A DNA stretch of 36,204 nucleotides from an uncultured Woeseia sp. (GTDB lineage: Bacteria; Pseudomonadota; Gammaproteobacteria; Steroidobacterales; Woeseiaceae). The notes under the pieces were generated by a model that saw only the letters and a program-made list of their open reading frames with translations, did not search any database and had not been told where the DNA came from. The position numbers and the translations under genes are program-made. Below, piece after piece: positions 1-7,885 of this stretch; position 1 is the stretch's first letter, and each line of letters begins with the position of its first letter. The stretch covers positions 1 to 36,204 of the forward strand of contig CALALV010000066.1 of NCBI GenBank assembly GCA_937925605.1, in the 5' to 3' direction.

Positions 1-30
1 GCGAGGCAGGGATGCCGAGCCCGGAGCGTA

Positions 31-55
31 CAGGGACGTATTCACAGCGTCCCTG
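31..55. repeat. Perfect hairpin, REP-like or terminator
   Basis: Arms CAGGGACG (31-38) and CGTCCCTG (48-55) are perfect 8-bp inverted repeats around a 9-nt loop. They are nested inside a weaker outer pair, GGGATGCC near 10-17 and GGCATTCCC near 60-68. There is no T tract. It lies downstream of the minus-strand NSS transporter gene, so it could be a transcription end, but the nested symmetry also suits a dispersed intergenic repeat. A genome-wide copy count would separate these; from one copy I cannot. Confidence 0.5.
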
Positions 56-144
56 GAACGGCATTCCCGGTAGCGCGCCTTCGCCCACCACCGACGCAGA
101 GAGCAGGTTCTGCGAGTCCCCTGAGCGCGCTCCGGCCGTCCGCC

Positions 145-1527
145 TCAAACCCCGCGCACAAAAATCACGGCGACCGCGAGCGGCACGACGAAGCGCATCA
201 GCACCTGCCACAGCCGGAAGCCGAAGCCCGCGGACAGCCCGAGCTCCTCGCGCAGGATCTCGCCGGAGACCCGCCAGCCGACGAACAGCGCGGTCAGCAG
301 CGCGCCGACCGGCAGCAGGATGTTGGCCATGATGTACTCGGTCGAGTCGTAGACCGTGCGTTCCTCGAAGCCCGGCACGAAGGCGAGCGGCCGGAAGTCG
401 GCGAGGTGATTGAAAGACAGCACCGAGGCCAGGCCGAGCAGCCAAAGCGCGAGGCCGCCGAGCGTCGCGGCGCGCGCGCGGCTGATGCCGAACTTCTGCT
501 CGGTCCAGCTCAGGATCGGGGCGAACACGCCGATGCAGGACGTGATCGCCGCGGCGATCAGCAGGAAGAAGAAGATCGACGAGAACAGCTGCCCGCCCGG
601 CAGTTCGCCGAAGGCGATCGGCAGCGTCTCGAACACGAGGCCCGGGCCGGAATCCGGGGGCAGGCCGTGCGCGAACACGAGCGGGAAGATCGCGAAGCCG
701 GCGAGGCAGGCGACCAGCGTGTCGGCGCCGACGACGATGAACGCGTTCTGCGAGATCGAGACCGAGCGATTGAGATAGGAGCCGTAGGTGATCATGACCG
801 CCATCGCGATGCCGATCGAGAAGAACGCCTGGCCGAGCGCGTCCAGCATCGCGTCCGCGGTCAGCCGCGAGAAGTCGGGCGTCAGCAGGAAGCGCGCGGC
901 TGCCGGCATGTCGCCGATGACCCAGGCATAGCCGACCATCAGCACGATCGAGACGAACAGGAGCGGCATCAGCACGTTGACCGCGCGCTCGATGCCGGCG
1001 TGGATGCCGCGTGCGTTGATCCAGACCGTGACGACGATGACCAGCGTGTGCCACAGCGCAAGCCGCAGCGGGTCGGCCAGCAGGCCCGCGAACACGGCCT
1101 GCGAGCCGCTCGCGTCGATGGCGTCGAACGTGCCGCGCAGTGCGAGCAGGAAATAGTCGATCGTCCAGCCGGCAACGACGGTGTAGGTCAGCAGCAGCAT
1201 GAACGCGGCCAGCACCGCCATCGTGCCGACCCGGCCCCAGCCGGGCGACACGCCGGCCTCGCTCGCCAGCCGGCCGATGCTGGCCGAGGCCGAGGCCTCG
1301 CCGCTCGAACGCCGGCCGATCGCCCACTCGGCCATGACCAGCGGCACGCCGATGCCGAACGCGAACAGCAGGTAGACGAAAATGAACGCGCTGCCGCCGT
1401 TCTCGCCGACGATGTACGGGAAGCGCCAGATGTTGCCGAGGCCGACGGCGAAGCCGACCGAGGCCATGATGAAGGTCAGGCGCGACGTCCAGTTCTCGCT
1501 GGCGCCGGCCGCTGCCGGTGCGGTCAT
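145..1527 (-). CDS. Na+-dependent NSS/SNF-family transporter
   Basis: Sodium-coupled symporter of the neurotransmitter:sodium symporter family in the inner membrane. Bacterial members usually import amino acids or related amines; the substrate cannot be read from sequence. The N-terminus carries the family signature (about residues 14-45: TFIMASVGFAVGLGNIWRFP, then YIVGENGGSAF), including the unwound TM1 segment that binds Na+ and substrate. The 460-residue chain is hydrophobic throughout, with roughly 11 membrane segments, a normal length for bacterial members. The ATG at 1527 is preceded by a GGGGG ribosome-binding stretch about 7 nt away. The aldolase gene lies upstream on the same strand with a gap of about 51 nt, so the two are probably co-transcribed and the carrier may supply the aldolase substrate or its precursor (inference). 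Confidence 0.92.
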   Translation of the reverse strand: MTAPAAAGASENWTSRLTFIMASVGFAVGLGNIWRFPYIVGENGGSAFIFVYLLFAFGIGVPLVMAEWAIGRRSSGEASASASIGRLASEAGVSPGWGRVGTMAVLAAFMLLLTYTVVAGWTIDYFLLALRGTFDAIDASGSQAVFAGLLADPLRLALWHTLVIVVTVWINARGIHAGIERAVNVLMPLLFVSIVLMVGYAWVIGDMPAAARFLLTPDFSRLTADAMLDALGQAFFSIGIAMAVMITYGSYLNRSVSISQNAFIVVGADTLVACLAGFAIFPLVFAHGLPPDSGPGLVFETLPIAFGELPGGQLFSSIFFFLLIAAAITSCIGVFAPILSWTEQKFGISRARAATLGGLALWLLGLASVLSFNHLADFRPLAFVPGFEERTVYDSTEYIMANILLPVGALLTALFVGWRVSGEILREELGLSAGFGFRLWQVLMRFVVPLAVAVIFVRGV

Positions 1528-1578
1528 CTCGTTCCCCCGAATGACTGGCGGGCGGTGGGCCGCCCCGTGTTCTGGTTC

Positions 1579-2481
1579 TCAGGCGGCCAGCAGTCTATCA
1601 AGCTCGCGGCCGGCCTCGCCAACGATGTCGGCCACGGTCGCGGCGAGCTCGGGCGACGGCGCGCGCAGCGGCGGCCGGACGGGACCGCCGGGTCGCCCGC
1701 GCGCCTCGCAGGCGAGTTTCACGCACTGGATGAAGGCGCCGCCGTGCTCGAGGCAGTGCAGGAGCGGCAGCAGCGCGCGCACGAGCTTGCGGCCGAGCGC
1801 GAAGTCACCGTCGACGATGCAGGCGCGGTGCAGCGCCACCGCCTCGGCCGGCATGAAGTTCGCGATCACGGACACCCAGCTCTCGGCGCCCCAGGCGAAG
1901 AACTCGAGCACGAGGTCTTCGGCGCCGGCGCTGACCTGCAGCCCGGGAAAATCGCTGACCAGCGTGTGCAGGCGCGAGATGTCGCCGCTCGACTCCTTGA
2001 TCGCGACGACGTTGTCGATCCCGACCGCCGCGCGCAGGAATTCCTCGCCCATGTCGACGCCGGTCCGGGCCGGGTAGTTGTAGAGCACGATCGGCAGCTT
2101 CGCGACCCGGTCCACGTCCTCGAGATGCGCGACCAGCTCGGCGGCCGAGGGCAGCGCGTAGGGCGGGGCGCCGACCAGGAGCGCCTCCGCCCCGGCGTCG
2201 CGGGCCGCCGCAGCGACCGCGAGGCAGTCCGGGCTGCGCAGGTCGTTGACGCCGGCAATCAGCGGCGCCCGGCCGTCGATCCGGCGGGCCGCGAACTCGA
2301 GCTGTGCCGCGCGCTCCGCCGGCGTCAGTGCGTAGAACTCGCCGGTCGAGCCGCCGACGATCAGGCCGTGGATGCCGTGCTCGAGCTGGTGGTCGATGAC
2401 CGCCGCGTACGCGTCCGTATCGACTGCCAGGTCGGCGCGGAACGGCGTGATCAGCGGGGTGTAGATGCCGTGGAGGTGCAT
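1579..2481 (-). CDS. DapA/NanA-family aldolase or dehydratase
   Basis: Class I Schiff-base TIM-barrel enzyme of the dihydrodipicolinate synthase / N-acetylneuraminate lyase superfamily, about 300 residues, cytosolic. Visible motifs are GGSTGEF (about 39-45; pyruvate carboxylate binding, normally GTTGE), YNYPARTG (about 132-139; proton-relay Tyr) and KESSGD (about 161; Schiff-base Lys). The ATG at 2481 is preferred over an upstream TTG at 2520 because MHLHGIYTPLITPF begins exactly where family members begin. Pairing with a Na+ symporter rather than lysine genes argues for a catabolic 2-keto-acid aldolase or dehydratase rather than true DapA, but superfamily substrates are not predictable from these motifs. 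A TonB-dependent receptor is divergently encoded 187 bp away. Confidence 0.85.
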   Translation of the reverse strand: MHLHGIYTPLITPFRADLAVDTDAYAAVIDHQLEHGIHGLIVGGSTGEFYALTPAERAAQLEFAARRIDGRAPLIAGVNDLRSPDCLAVAAAARDAGAEALLVGAPPYALPSAAELVAHLEDVDRVAKLPIVLYNYPARTGVDMGEEFLRAAVGIDNVVAIKESSGDISRLHTLVSDFPGLQVSAGAEDLVLEFFAWGAESWVSVIANFMPAEAVALHRACIVDGDFALGRKLVRALLPLLHCLEHGGAFIQCVKLACEARGRPGGPVRPPLRAPSPELAATVADIVGEAGRELDRLLAA

Positions 2482-2668
2482 GGTCCGGCCGATTATGCGA
2501 GGCCCGCGCCGCCGCGACAATCGGCAGGCCCTCCGCGGCGGTGGCGCTGCCGGGCTTTTTCGGTTACAAGAAGCCGAACCGTCGCCTTGGTACGCGAAGC
2601 TGCGCCACGTCCCGTGGGCAGGGCAGGCCGATCAGGACGGTCGGATTACGTCAATTCAGGGGGAGAGC

Positions 2669-5191
2669 ATGACCATTCCAGCCTATTGCCTGCGGCGCGC
2701 CGTGCCGCTCCTGGCCCTGCTGCCGCTCGGCGCGGCGCTGGCCCAGGAAGTCTTCATCGAGGAAATCATCGTCAAGGCGCAGAAGCGCGAGCAGAACATC
2801 CAGGACGTGCCGGTGGCCGTGACCGCGGTTAGTGGCCAGATGCTGCAGGACTCGGGCATCAAGGACATACGCGAACTGACGACGATCGCCCCCGGGCTGA
2901 TTTCGAACCAGAGCCAGAATTCGACGGTCTCGAGCTTCTCGATCCGCGGAATCGGCACCAGCTCGCAGAACTTCGGTCTCGAGTCGTCGGTCGGCCTCTA
3001 CATCGACGGCGTGTACCGCGCGCGGCAGAGTTCGGTCATCAACAATCTCGTCGACATCCGGACGGTCGAAGTGCTGCGCGGCCCGCAGGGCACGCTGTTC
3101 GGCAAGAACACGCCCTCCGGCGCGATCCTGATCGAGACCGTGCGCCCCTCGCATGACACCGACGCGTTCGTCGAGGTCACCGCCGGCGATTTCGGCCTGC
3201 TGAACGTCGCGGCCGCCGGCAACGTCTCGCTCGTCCCCGACGTGCTCGCGATGCGCGCGACCGTGTTCACCGGCCAGCGCGACGGCTTCGTGTCCGATAT
3301 CAACCTCGGCTCGGACGAGTTGAACGACCGCGAGCGCGGCGGCGGCCGGCTGCAGTTCCAGTTCACGCCGAACGACGAACTCGACATCCGCGTCATCGCC
3401 GATTACTCGGAGATCAACGAGACCTGCTGCGCGACGCTGACCCGGCAGGACAACATCGTCGCCTTCGGCCGGGACGACGGCATGGGCGGCCCGGTGTTCG
3501 GCACCGACGCGCTGCTGCTCGCGCTCGGCGGCACGGTATTTACGGGTGCGCAGTTCGAGGACTACAACGTCGCGCTGAACCGGCTGCCGCACTCCTCCAA
3601 CAACGAGTGGGGCGCCTCGGTCGAGCTGAACTACGACTTCGAGTCGGTCACGCTCACCTCGATCACCGGCTACCGCGAGTTCACGACTTTCGACCAGATC
3701 GACGCGGACTTCAGCAACGTCGACATCCTGACCGACACGAATTCCGCCGAGCAGGACGCGTTCTCGCAGGAGTTGCGCCTGACCGGCAACCTGGGCGATC
3801 GCGCGAACTACGTTGCGGGCATCTACTACTTCTCGCAGGATCTCAGGAACGTCTCCACGCTCGACATGGGCGCAGCGACCAACCCGTTCCTGACCGCAAA
3901 CCCGCAGCTCGCGCAGGCCATCGCCGCGATCAACCTGTTCTCGCCGCCGTTCCCGCCGGTCGCAACCGCGTTCCCGGCGAACGCCTTCGCGACCGACGAC
4001 ATGCGCCAGGAGCACGAGAGCGTCGCGATCTTCGCGCAGGCCGACTTCGAGCTGTCCGACGACTGGCTGCTGACCGCGGGCCTGCGCTACACCGACGAGG
4101 AGAAGGAACTCGTTGGCAACTTCCTGAACAGCCCGCTCGGACCGCCGCCGAACCTGACCGAGATCGGCACGACGCTTGCGCTGATCCAGATGGGCCTGCT
4201 CGACCCGACCGACCCGGCCAATGCGCCGATCCTGATCAGCGCGTTCTCGCCGACCTGGACGCCGGGCTGGGGCCTCTACACGCAGCCGGCGCTCGCGCCG
4301 CAGGCACCGCTCAGGGAGACGCTCGAGGACGACCAGGTCACCGGCACGCTGAAGCTGTCCTGGTTCGCTAACGACACGACGATGCTGTACGCGTCGTTCG
4401 GTACCGGCTACAAGTCGGGTGGCACGAACACGGACCGCATCAACCCGATCTTCTCGCAGGTGTTCGGCGCGGAGACCTCGGAGTCCTTCGAGATCGGCAT
4501 GAAGGCGGATTTCCCCGCGCAGAACATGCGCCTGAACGTCGCGCTGCACAACACCCAGGTCGAGGACCTGCAGGCGAACGCATTCACGGGCAACGGCTTC
4601 AACCTGCAGAACGCGGGTAACGCGGACACCTACGGCGGCGAGATCGAGTTCTGGTGGTCGCCGAGCGAGGATTTGGACCTGCAGGCCTACTACGTGCACA
4701 CGACGGCCGATTTCGAGCAGTTCGAGAACGGCACCTGCTGGCGCGCGACGCCGTTCCACACGGGCCAGCCGGATCCGGGCTTCGACTCGTCCTCCGGCCC
4801 CTTCGACCCGACGGCCAGCGTCTGCGACCGCTCCGGCGACCGCATCCCGAGCAATCCCGAGAACACGTTCTTCGCGGCCGGCACCTACCACTTCGACCTC
4901 GGCGCCTCGACCTCGGCCTACGTTCGCGCGGAATACCAGTACATGTCGGACACGATGACCGACGGCAACAACGAGCCGCTCAAGCTGCGCCCGTCCTTCG
5001 ACTTCGTGCACCTGAAGGCCGGCCTGTACTTCGACAACATCGACGCGGAGCTGTCCGTCTGGGGCCGCAATCTCACCGACGAGGCCTTCTACGAGACCGT
5101 GTTCGACGTCCCGGTCCAGGACGGCAAGCTGAACGCCTACCCGCACGAGCCGCGGACCTGGGGCGTGACCTTCCGCAAGAACTTCCAGTAG
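2669..5191 (+). CDS. TonB-dependent outer-membrane receptor 1
   Basis: Outer-membrane beta-barrel transporter energised by TonB, 840 residues. A Sec signal peptide (MTIPAYCLRR, hydrophobic LLALLPLGAALA, cleavage before QE) is followed by a TonB-box-like stretch (EEIIVKAQKR) and the plug domain: DVPVAVTAVSG, then SIRGIGT, VGLYIDGVY and VEVLRGPQGTLFGKNTPSGA. Barrel strands run to the end, including the late motif MLYASFGTGYKSGG. The start at 2669 is chosen because the signal peptide begins there and GGGGGAGAG lies just upstream; the frame is open further upstream from 2465 without meaning. The ligand is unknown: this DVPVAVTA subfamily is heavily expanded in marine and soil Proteobacteria and covers siderophores, glycans and other compounds. 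Confidence 0.93.
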   Translation: MTIPAYCLRRAVPLLALLPLGAALAQEVFIEEIIVKAQKREQNIQDVPVAVTAVSGQMLQDSGIKDIRELTTIAPGLISNQSQNSTVSSFSIRGIGTSSQNFGLESSVGLYIDGVYRARQSSVINNLVDIRTVEVLRGPQGTLFGKNTPSGAILIETVRPSHDTDAFVEVTAGDFGLLNVAAAGNVSLVPDVLAMRATVFTGQRDGFVSDINLGSDELNDRERGGGRLQFQFTPNDELDIRVIADYSEINETCCATLTRQDNIVAFGRDDGMGGPVFGTDALLLALGGTVFTGAQFEDYNVALNRLPHSSNNEWGASVELNYDFESVTLTSITGYREFTTFDQIDADFSNVDILTDTNSAEQDAFSQELRLTGNLGDRANYVAGIYYFSQDLRNVSTLDMGAATNPFLTANPQLAQAIAAINLFSPPFPPVATAFPANAFATDDMRQEHESVAIFAQADFELSDDWLLTAGLRYTDEEKELVGNFLNSPLGPPPNLTEIGTTLALIQMGLLDPTDPANAPILISAFSPTWTPGWGLYTQPALAPQAPLRETLEDDQVTGTLKLSWFANDTTMLYASFGTGYKSGGTNTDRINPIFSQVFGAETSESFEIGMKADFPAQNMRLNVALHNTQVEDLQANAFTGNGFNLQNAGNADTYGGEIEFWWSPSEDLDLQAYYVHTTADFEQFENGTCWRATPFHTGQPDPGFDSSSGPFDPTASVCDRSGDRIPSNPENTFFAAGTYHFDLGASTSAYVRAEYQYMSDTMTDGNNEPLKLRPSFDFVHLKAGLYFDNIDAELSVWGRNLTDEAFYETVFDVPVQDGKLNAYPHEPRTWGVTFRKNFQ

Positions 5192-5197
5192 GCGTCG

Positions 5198-5229
5198 CCG
5201 GGCGCCGGTTCACGTGAACCGGCGCCCGG
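5198..5229. terminator. 32-bp perfect palindrome after receptor 1
   Basis: Starts 7 nt after the stop codon of the first receptor. Both 16-nt halves (CCGGGCGCCGGTTCAC and its complement) match perfectly around a CACGTG centre at 5211-5216. In RNA this would form a very stable GC-rich stem with almost no loop. It lacks the T tract of a classical intrinsic terminator, so it may instead stabilise the upstream mRNA 3' end or act as an attenuation point between the two receptor genes. Confidence 0.6.
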
Positions 5230-5238
5230 ATCCTGCCT

Positions 5239-5252
5239 GTGACGCGCGTCAC
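5239..5252. promoter_or_regulatory. 14-bp palindrome, possible operator
   Basis: GTGACGCGCGTCAC is perfectly symmetric and lies about 80 bp upstream of the start of the second receptor gene, a plausible operator position. I do not recognise the regulator, and GC-rich palindromes of this size arise by chance fairly often in this base composition. Confidence 0.25.
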
Positions 5253-5331
5253 CCGGCGCGGCGCCGGCGCATGGCAGGATGAAGCCCGTTGCCCTCGCGA
5301 CGAGGGCGCGACCGGGATTTCGACCATCGAG

Positions 5332-7623
5332 ATGCATGACGCATATTCCCATCGCCGCCGCGGAGCCGGCGGACTGGTCCTGCTGGCCTGCCTCGCATCG
5401 CTGCCGCTGCCCGCGCAGGAGCTCGAAGAAATCGTCGTCACGGCGACCCGCCGCGCCGTCGACCTCCAGGACGTGCCGGTCTCGGTGTCGAGCTACTCGT
5501 CCGACTTCATCCGCGACTCCGGCGTCGACACGCTCGCCGACCTGTCGCTGTACGCGCCGAACCTGGGCTTCTCGACCTCGTCGCAGCCGACCAACGCGCG
5601 CATCGCGATCCGCGGTATCAGCTCCGTCGGCAACAACGCGATCGAGCCGGCCGTCGGCGTGTTCGTCGACGGCGTCTACCTGCCGCGGCCGGGCGCGCTG
5701 CTCGGCAACCTGCTGGACCTCGACGCGGTCGAGGTGCTCCGCGGCCCGCAGGGCACGCTGTTCGGCAGGAACACCGCGGCCGGCGCGATCCTGCTGCGCA
5801 GCGCCGCGCCGGGCGACGTTTTTGCCGGCCACCTCGAAGCCGGCGCCGGCGAGTACGGCGCCGCGAGCCTCGAGGGCGTCGTCAGCGGGCCGTTGGGCGA
5901 CGCGCTCGGCGGGCGGCTCGCGCTGCGTTGGGCCGAGCGCGACGGCTACGGCGACAATACCTTCGACGGTCGCGAGATCGGCGCGCAGGACGAGTTAGCC
6001 GCGCGCGCGAAGCTCGCGCTCGCCGCCGGCGACGGTGTCGAGGCGACGCTGACGCTCGACTATGCCGAGCTCGACTCGGGCGGCAGCATCGTCGAGCTGG
6101 TCAACGCCACCGCGAACCCGGTCTTCGACGCGACGCTGAACGCGCTGTTCGGCGCCGACGCGAGCACGGCCGACGACGGCGACTACGTCGTGAACCAGGA
6201 CCACCAGGACCGCCTGCGCGACGAGCAGTGGGGCGCCGCGCTCGACGTCGAGTTGCCGATCGGCGAACACACGCTGCGCTCGATCAGCGCCGTGCGCGAC
6301 TGGCAGGCCGCGACCCGCGAGAGCTCGCTGCGCATCCCGGCCGACGTGCTGCCGCGCATCACGCGCTACGACTCGCGCTCGCTGTCGCAGGAGCTGCAGC
6401 TGCTGTCGCCGCAGGGCGGGGCGCTTGAGTACATCGCCGGCCTGTACCTCTACGACGAGGACTACGATATCGGCCAGGACTTCGACGCGGGCGCCGATAC
6501 CTGCATCCCGGTCGTGTTCGCGCTCGCCGGCCTCGCCGCCGCGCAGGCCTGTGCCGCGGCGCCGCAGACGCCGGCCGTCGCCTCGAGCTTCACGCAGTCG
6601 CTCACGAGCTACGCCGCGTTCGCGCAGGCGAGCTGGGCGCTGGCACCCGACTGGTCGCTGACCGCCGGCCTGCGCTACACGGGCGAGGACAAGGACGGCG
6701 CGTTCGTGCAGACGCTGCCGAACCCGGTCATCGGCAGCCTGTTCCGCGCCGCGGAGGCGGAGCCGGCGCTCGCCGCCGACGACTCGGCGCTGACCTGGCT
6801 CGTCAACCTGCGCTGGTTCGCGAACGAGGACCTGATGCTGTTCGCGAGCGCGTCGACCGGCTTCAAGGGCGGCGGCTTCAACTCGGAGGGCGCGGCCGTC
6901 GCGCTAGGCGCGGACGCGCGTAGCTTCGACGCCGAGACCTCGCGCAACCTCGAGCTCGGCGTGAAGAGCCAGTGGCTCGAGCGGCGCATGACCGCGAACG
7001 TCACGCTCTACCACACGGTACTGGACGACTTCCAGGACCGCTCCTTCGACGGCCTGAGCTTCCTGACCCGCAACGCCGGCTCGCGCACGCAGTCGGGCTT
7101 CGAGGCCGACCTGTCGCTAAGGCCGCTGGAGGCGCTGACGCTGTACGCTTCCCTGAGCTACCTCGACGCCGAGTTCGACCGCTTCGACGCGGCCTCGCCG
7201 CTGCCGGGCGACACGGCGCCGCAGGACCTCGCCGGCAAGCGCCCGCACTACGCGCCCGACTGGCAGGGCGCGCTGGTCGCCGACTGGAGCGCCGCGCTCG
7301 GCGACAGCGGCTTCGACGGGTCGCTGCGCGCGGAGCTTACCCACGTCGGCGAGCAGAACATCGGCGGCAACACGAACCAGAACCCGCAGTCAATGGAACC
7401 GTCACGCACGTTGTTCAACCTGCACGCCGGTATCGGCGGCGAGCGCTGGCGGGCAACGCTCTCCGTGCGCAACCTTGCCGACGAGGCCTACTGCCAGGCG
7501 CGCTTCGACCAGCCGCTCGGGGAGGCGCTGGGTGCGGTGGATGCGGCGGCGAATACCTCGGTGCAGCGGTGCGTGCTGGGGGAGCCGCGGGTGATGGGGT
7601 TGACATTGCGCTACTCGTTCTGA
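5332..7623 (+). CDS. TonB-dependent outer-membrane receptor 2
   Basis: Second TonB-dependent receptor of the same subfamily, 763 residues, about 80 shorter than its neighbour. Signal peptide (arginine-rich n-region HRRRGAGG, hydrophobic LVLLACLASLPLPA, cleavage before QE), TonB box (LEEIVVTATRR), plug motifs DVPVSVSSYSS, IAIRGISS, VGVFVDGVYLPR and VEVLRGPQGTLFGRNTAAGA, then barrel strands ending in LTLRYSF with the expected C-terminal Phe. The ATG at 5332 is chosen to begin the signal peptide; its ribosome-binding site is weak. The tandem arrangement with receptor 1 suggests old duplication and divergence. No co-located periplasmic or inner-membrane partner identifies a ligand. Confidence 0.92.
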   Translation: MHDAYSHRRRGAGGLVLLACLASLPLPAQELEEIVVTATRRAVDLQDVPVSVSSYSSDFIRDSGVDTLADLSLYAPNLGFSTSSQPTNARIAIRGISSVGNNAIEPAVGVFVDGVYLPRPGALLGNLLDLDAVEVLRGPQGTLFGRNTAAGAILLRSAAPGDVFAGHLEAGAGEYGAASLEGVVSGPLGDALGGRLALRWAERDGYGDNTFDGREIGAQDELAARAKLALAAGDGVEATLTLDYAELDSGGSIVELVNATANPVFDATLNALFGADASTADDGDYVVNQDHQDRLRDEQWGAALDVELPIGEHTLRSISAVRDWQAATRESSLRIPADVLPRITRYDSRSLSQELQLLSPQGGALEYIAGLYLYDEDYDIGQDFDAGADTCIPVVFALAGLAAAQACAAAPQTPAVASSFTQSLTSYAAFAQASWALAPDWSLTAGLRYTGEDKDGAFVQTLPNPVIGSLFRAAEAEPALAADDSALTWLVNLRWFANEDLMLFASASTGFKGGGFNSEGAAVALGADARSFDAETSRNLELGVKSQWLERRMTANVTLYHTVLDDFQDRSFDGLSFLTRNAGSRTQSGFEADLSLRPLEALTLYASLSYLDAEFDRFDAASPLPGDTAPQDLAGKRPHYAPDWQGALVADWSAALGDSGFDGSLRAELTHVGEQNIGGNTNQNPQSMEPSRTLFNLHAGIGGERWRATLSVRNLADEAYCQARFDQPLGEALGAVDAAANTSVQRCVLGEPRVMGLTLRYSF

Positions 7624-7785
7624 CTATCGACGGCGCAGGCCGAAGTGAGTCGATCGCGCTCGTCGCTCTCAGTTCTATGTTTTTGTGCTCTTGCCGCTGA
7701 ATTCGACTTCCAGAAATTCGAAGCTAAATCAGTACGCGCGCCTCACTGTTTGAGAACACGCATTAGAAACTGCATCTGAGTTACA

Positions 7786-7814
7786 TTGACCACTTGCGCT
7801 TCGATTGATATACG
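7786..7814 (+). promoter_or_regulatory. Candidate sigma70 promoter for the RHS gene
   Basis: TTGACC (7786-7791) is separated by 17 nt from TATACG (7809-7814), a good -35 and a fair -10. It sits in the AT-richer 262-bp gap after receptor 2 and would give a leader of about 65 nt before the GTG at 7886. It overlaps the alternative TTG start at 7805, arguing against that start. The rest of the gap 7624-7885 holds nothing else I can name. Confidence 0.45.
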
Positions 7815-7870
7815 AAAACGGCATATGCATTTCGCCAGGCAAGGGATTGCGCGCAGACGTGAGTAACTCA

Positions 7871-7879
7871 GGGGGGGGG
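7871..7879 (+). repeat. Nine-G homopolymer at RHS gene start
   Basis: Nine consecutive G residues end 6 nt before the GTG at 7886. If translation starts at that GTG, the tract is the ribosome-binding site; if it starts further upstream, the tract is inside the coding frame. Either way, slippage in its length would change expression. Confidence 0.7.
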
Positions 7880-7885
7880 CTTGCC

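Noticed and set aside
12..332. Short plus-strand frame at the left edge
   Set aside because: Arg/Ser/Ala-rich shadow overlapping the hairpin and the 3' end of the NSS transporter gene.
1579..2481. True lysine-pathway dapA
   Set aside because: The neighbours are a Na+ symporter and TonB receptors rather than lysine genes, and the GGSTGE motif deviates from GTTGE; family level only is supported.
2651..5146. 831-codon minus-strand frame opposite receptor 1
   Set aside because: Arg/Val/Asp-rich, no domain, fully antisense to a clear TonB-dependent receptor.
7805..7885. TTG at 7805 as the RHS start
   Set aside because: It lies inside the candidate promoter and has no ribosome-binding site, and the added residues would put a long polar stretch before the signal peptide; the GTG at 7886 after the G9 tract fits better.
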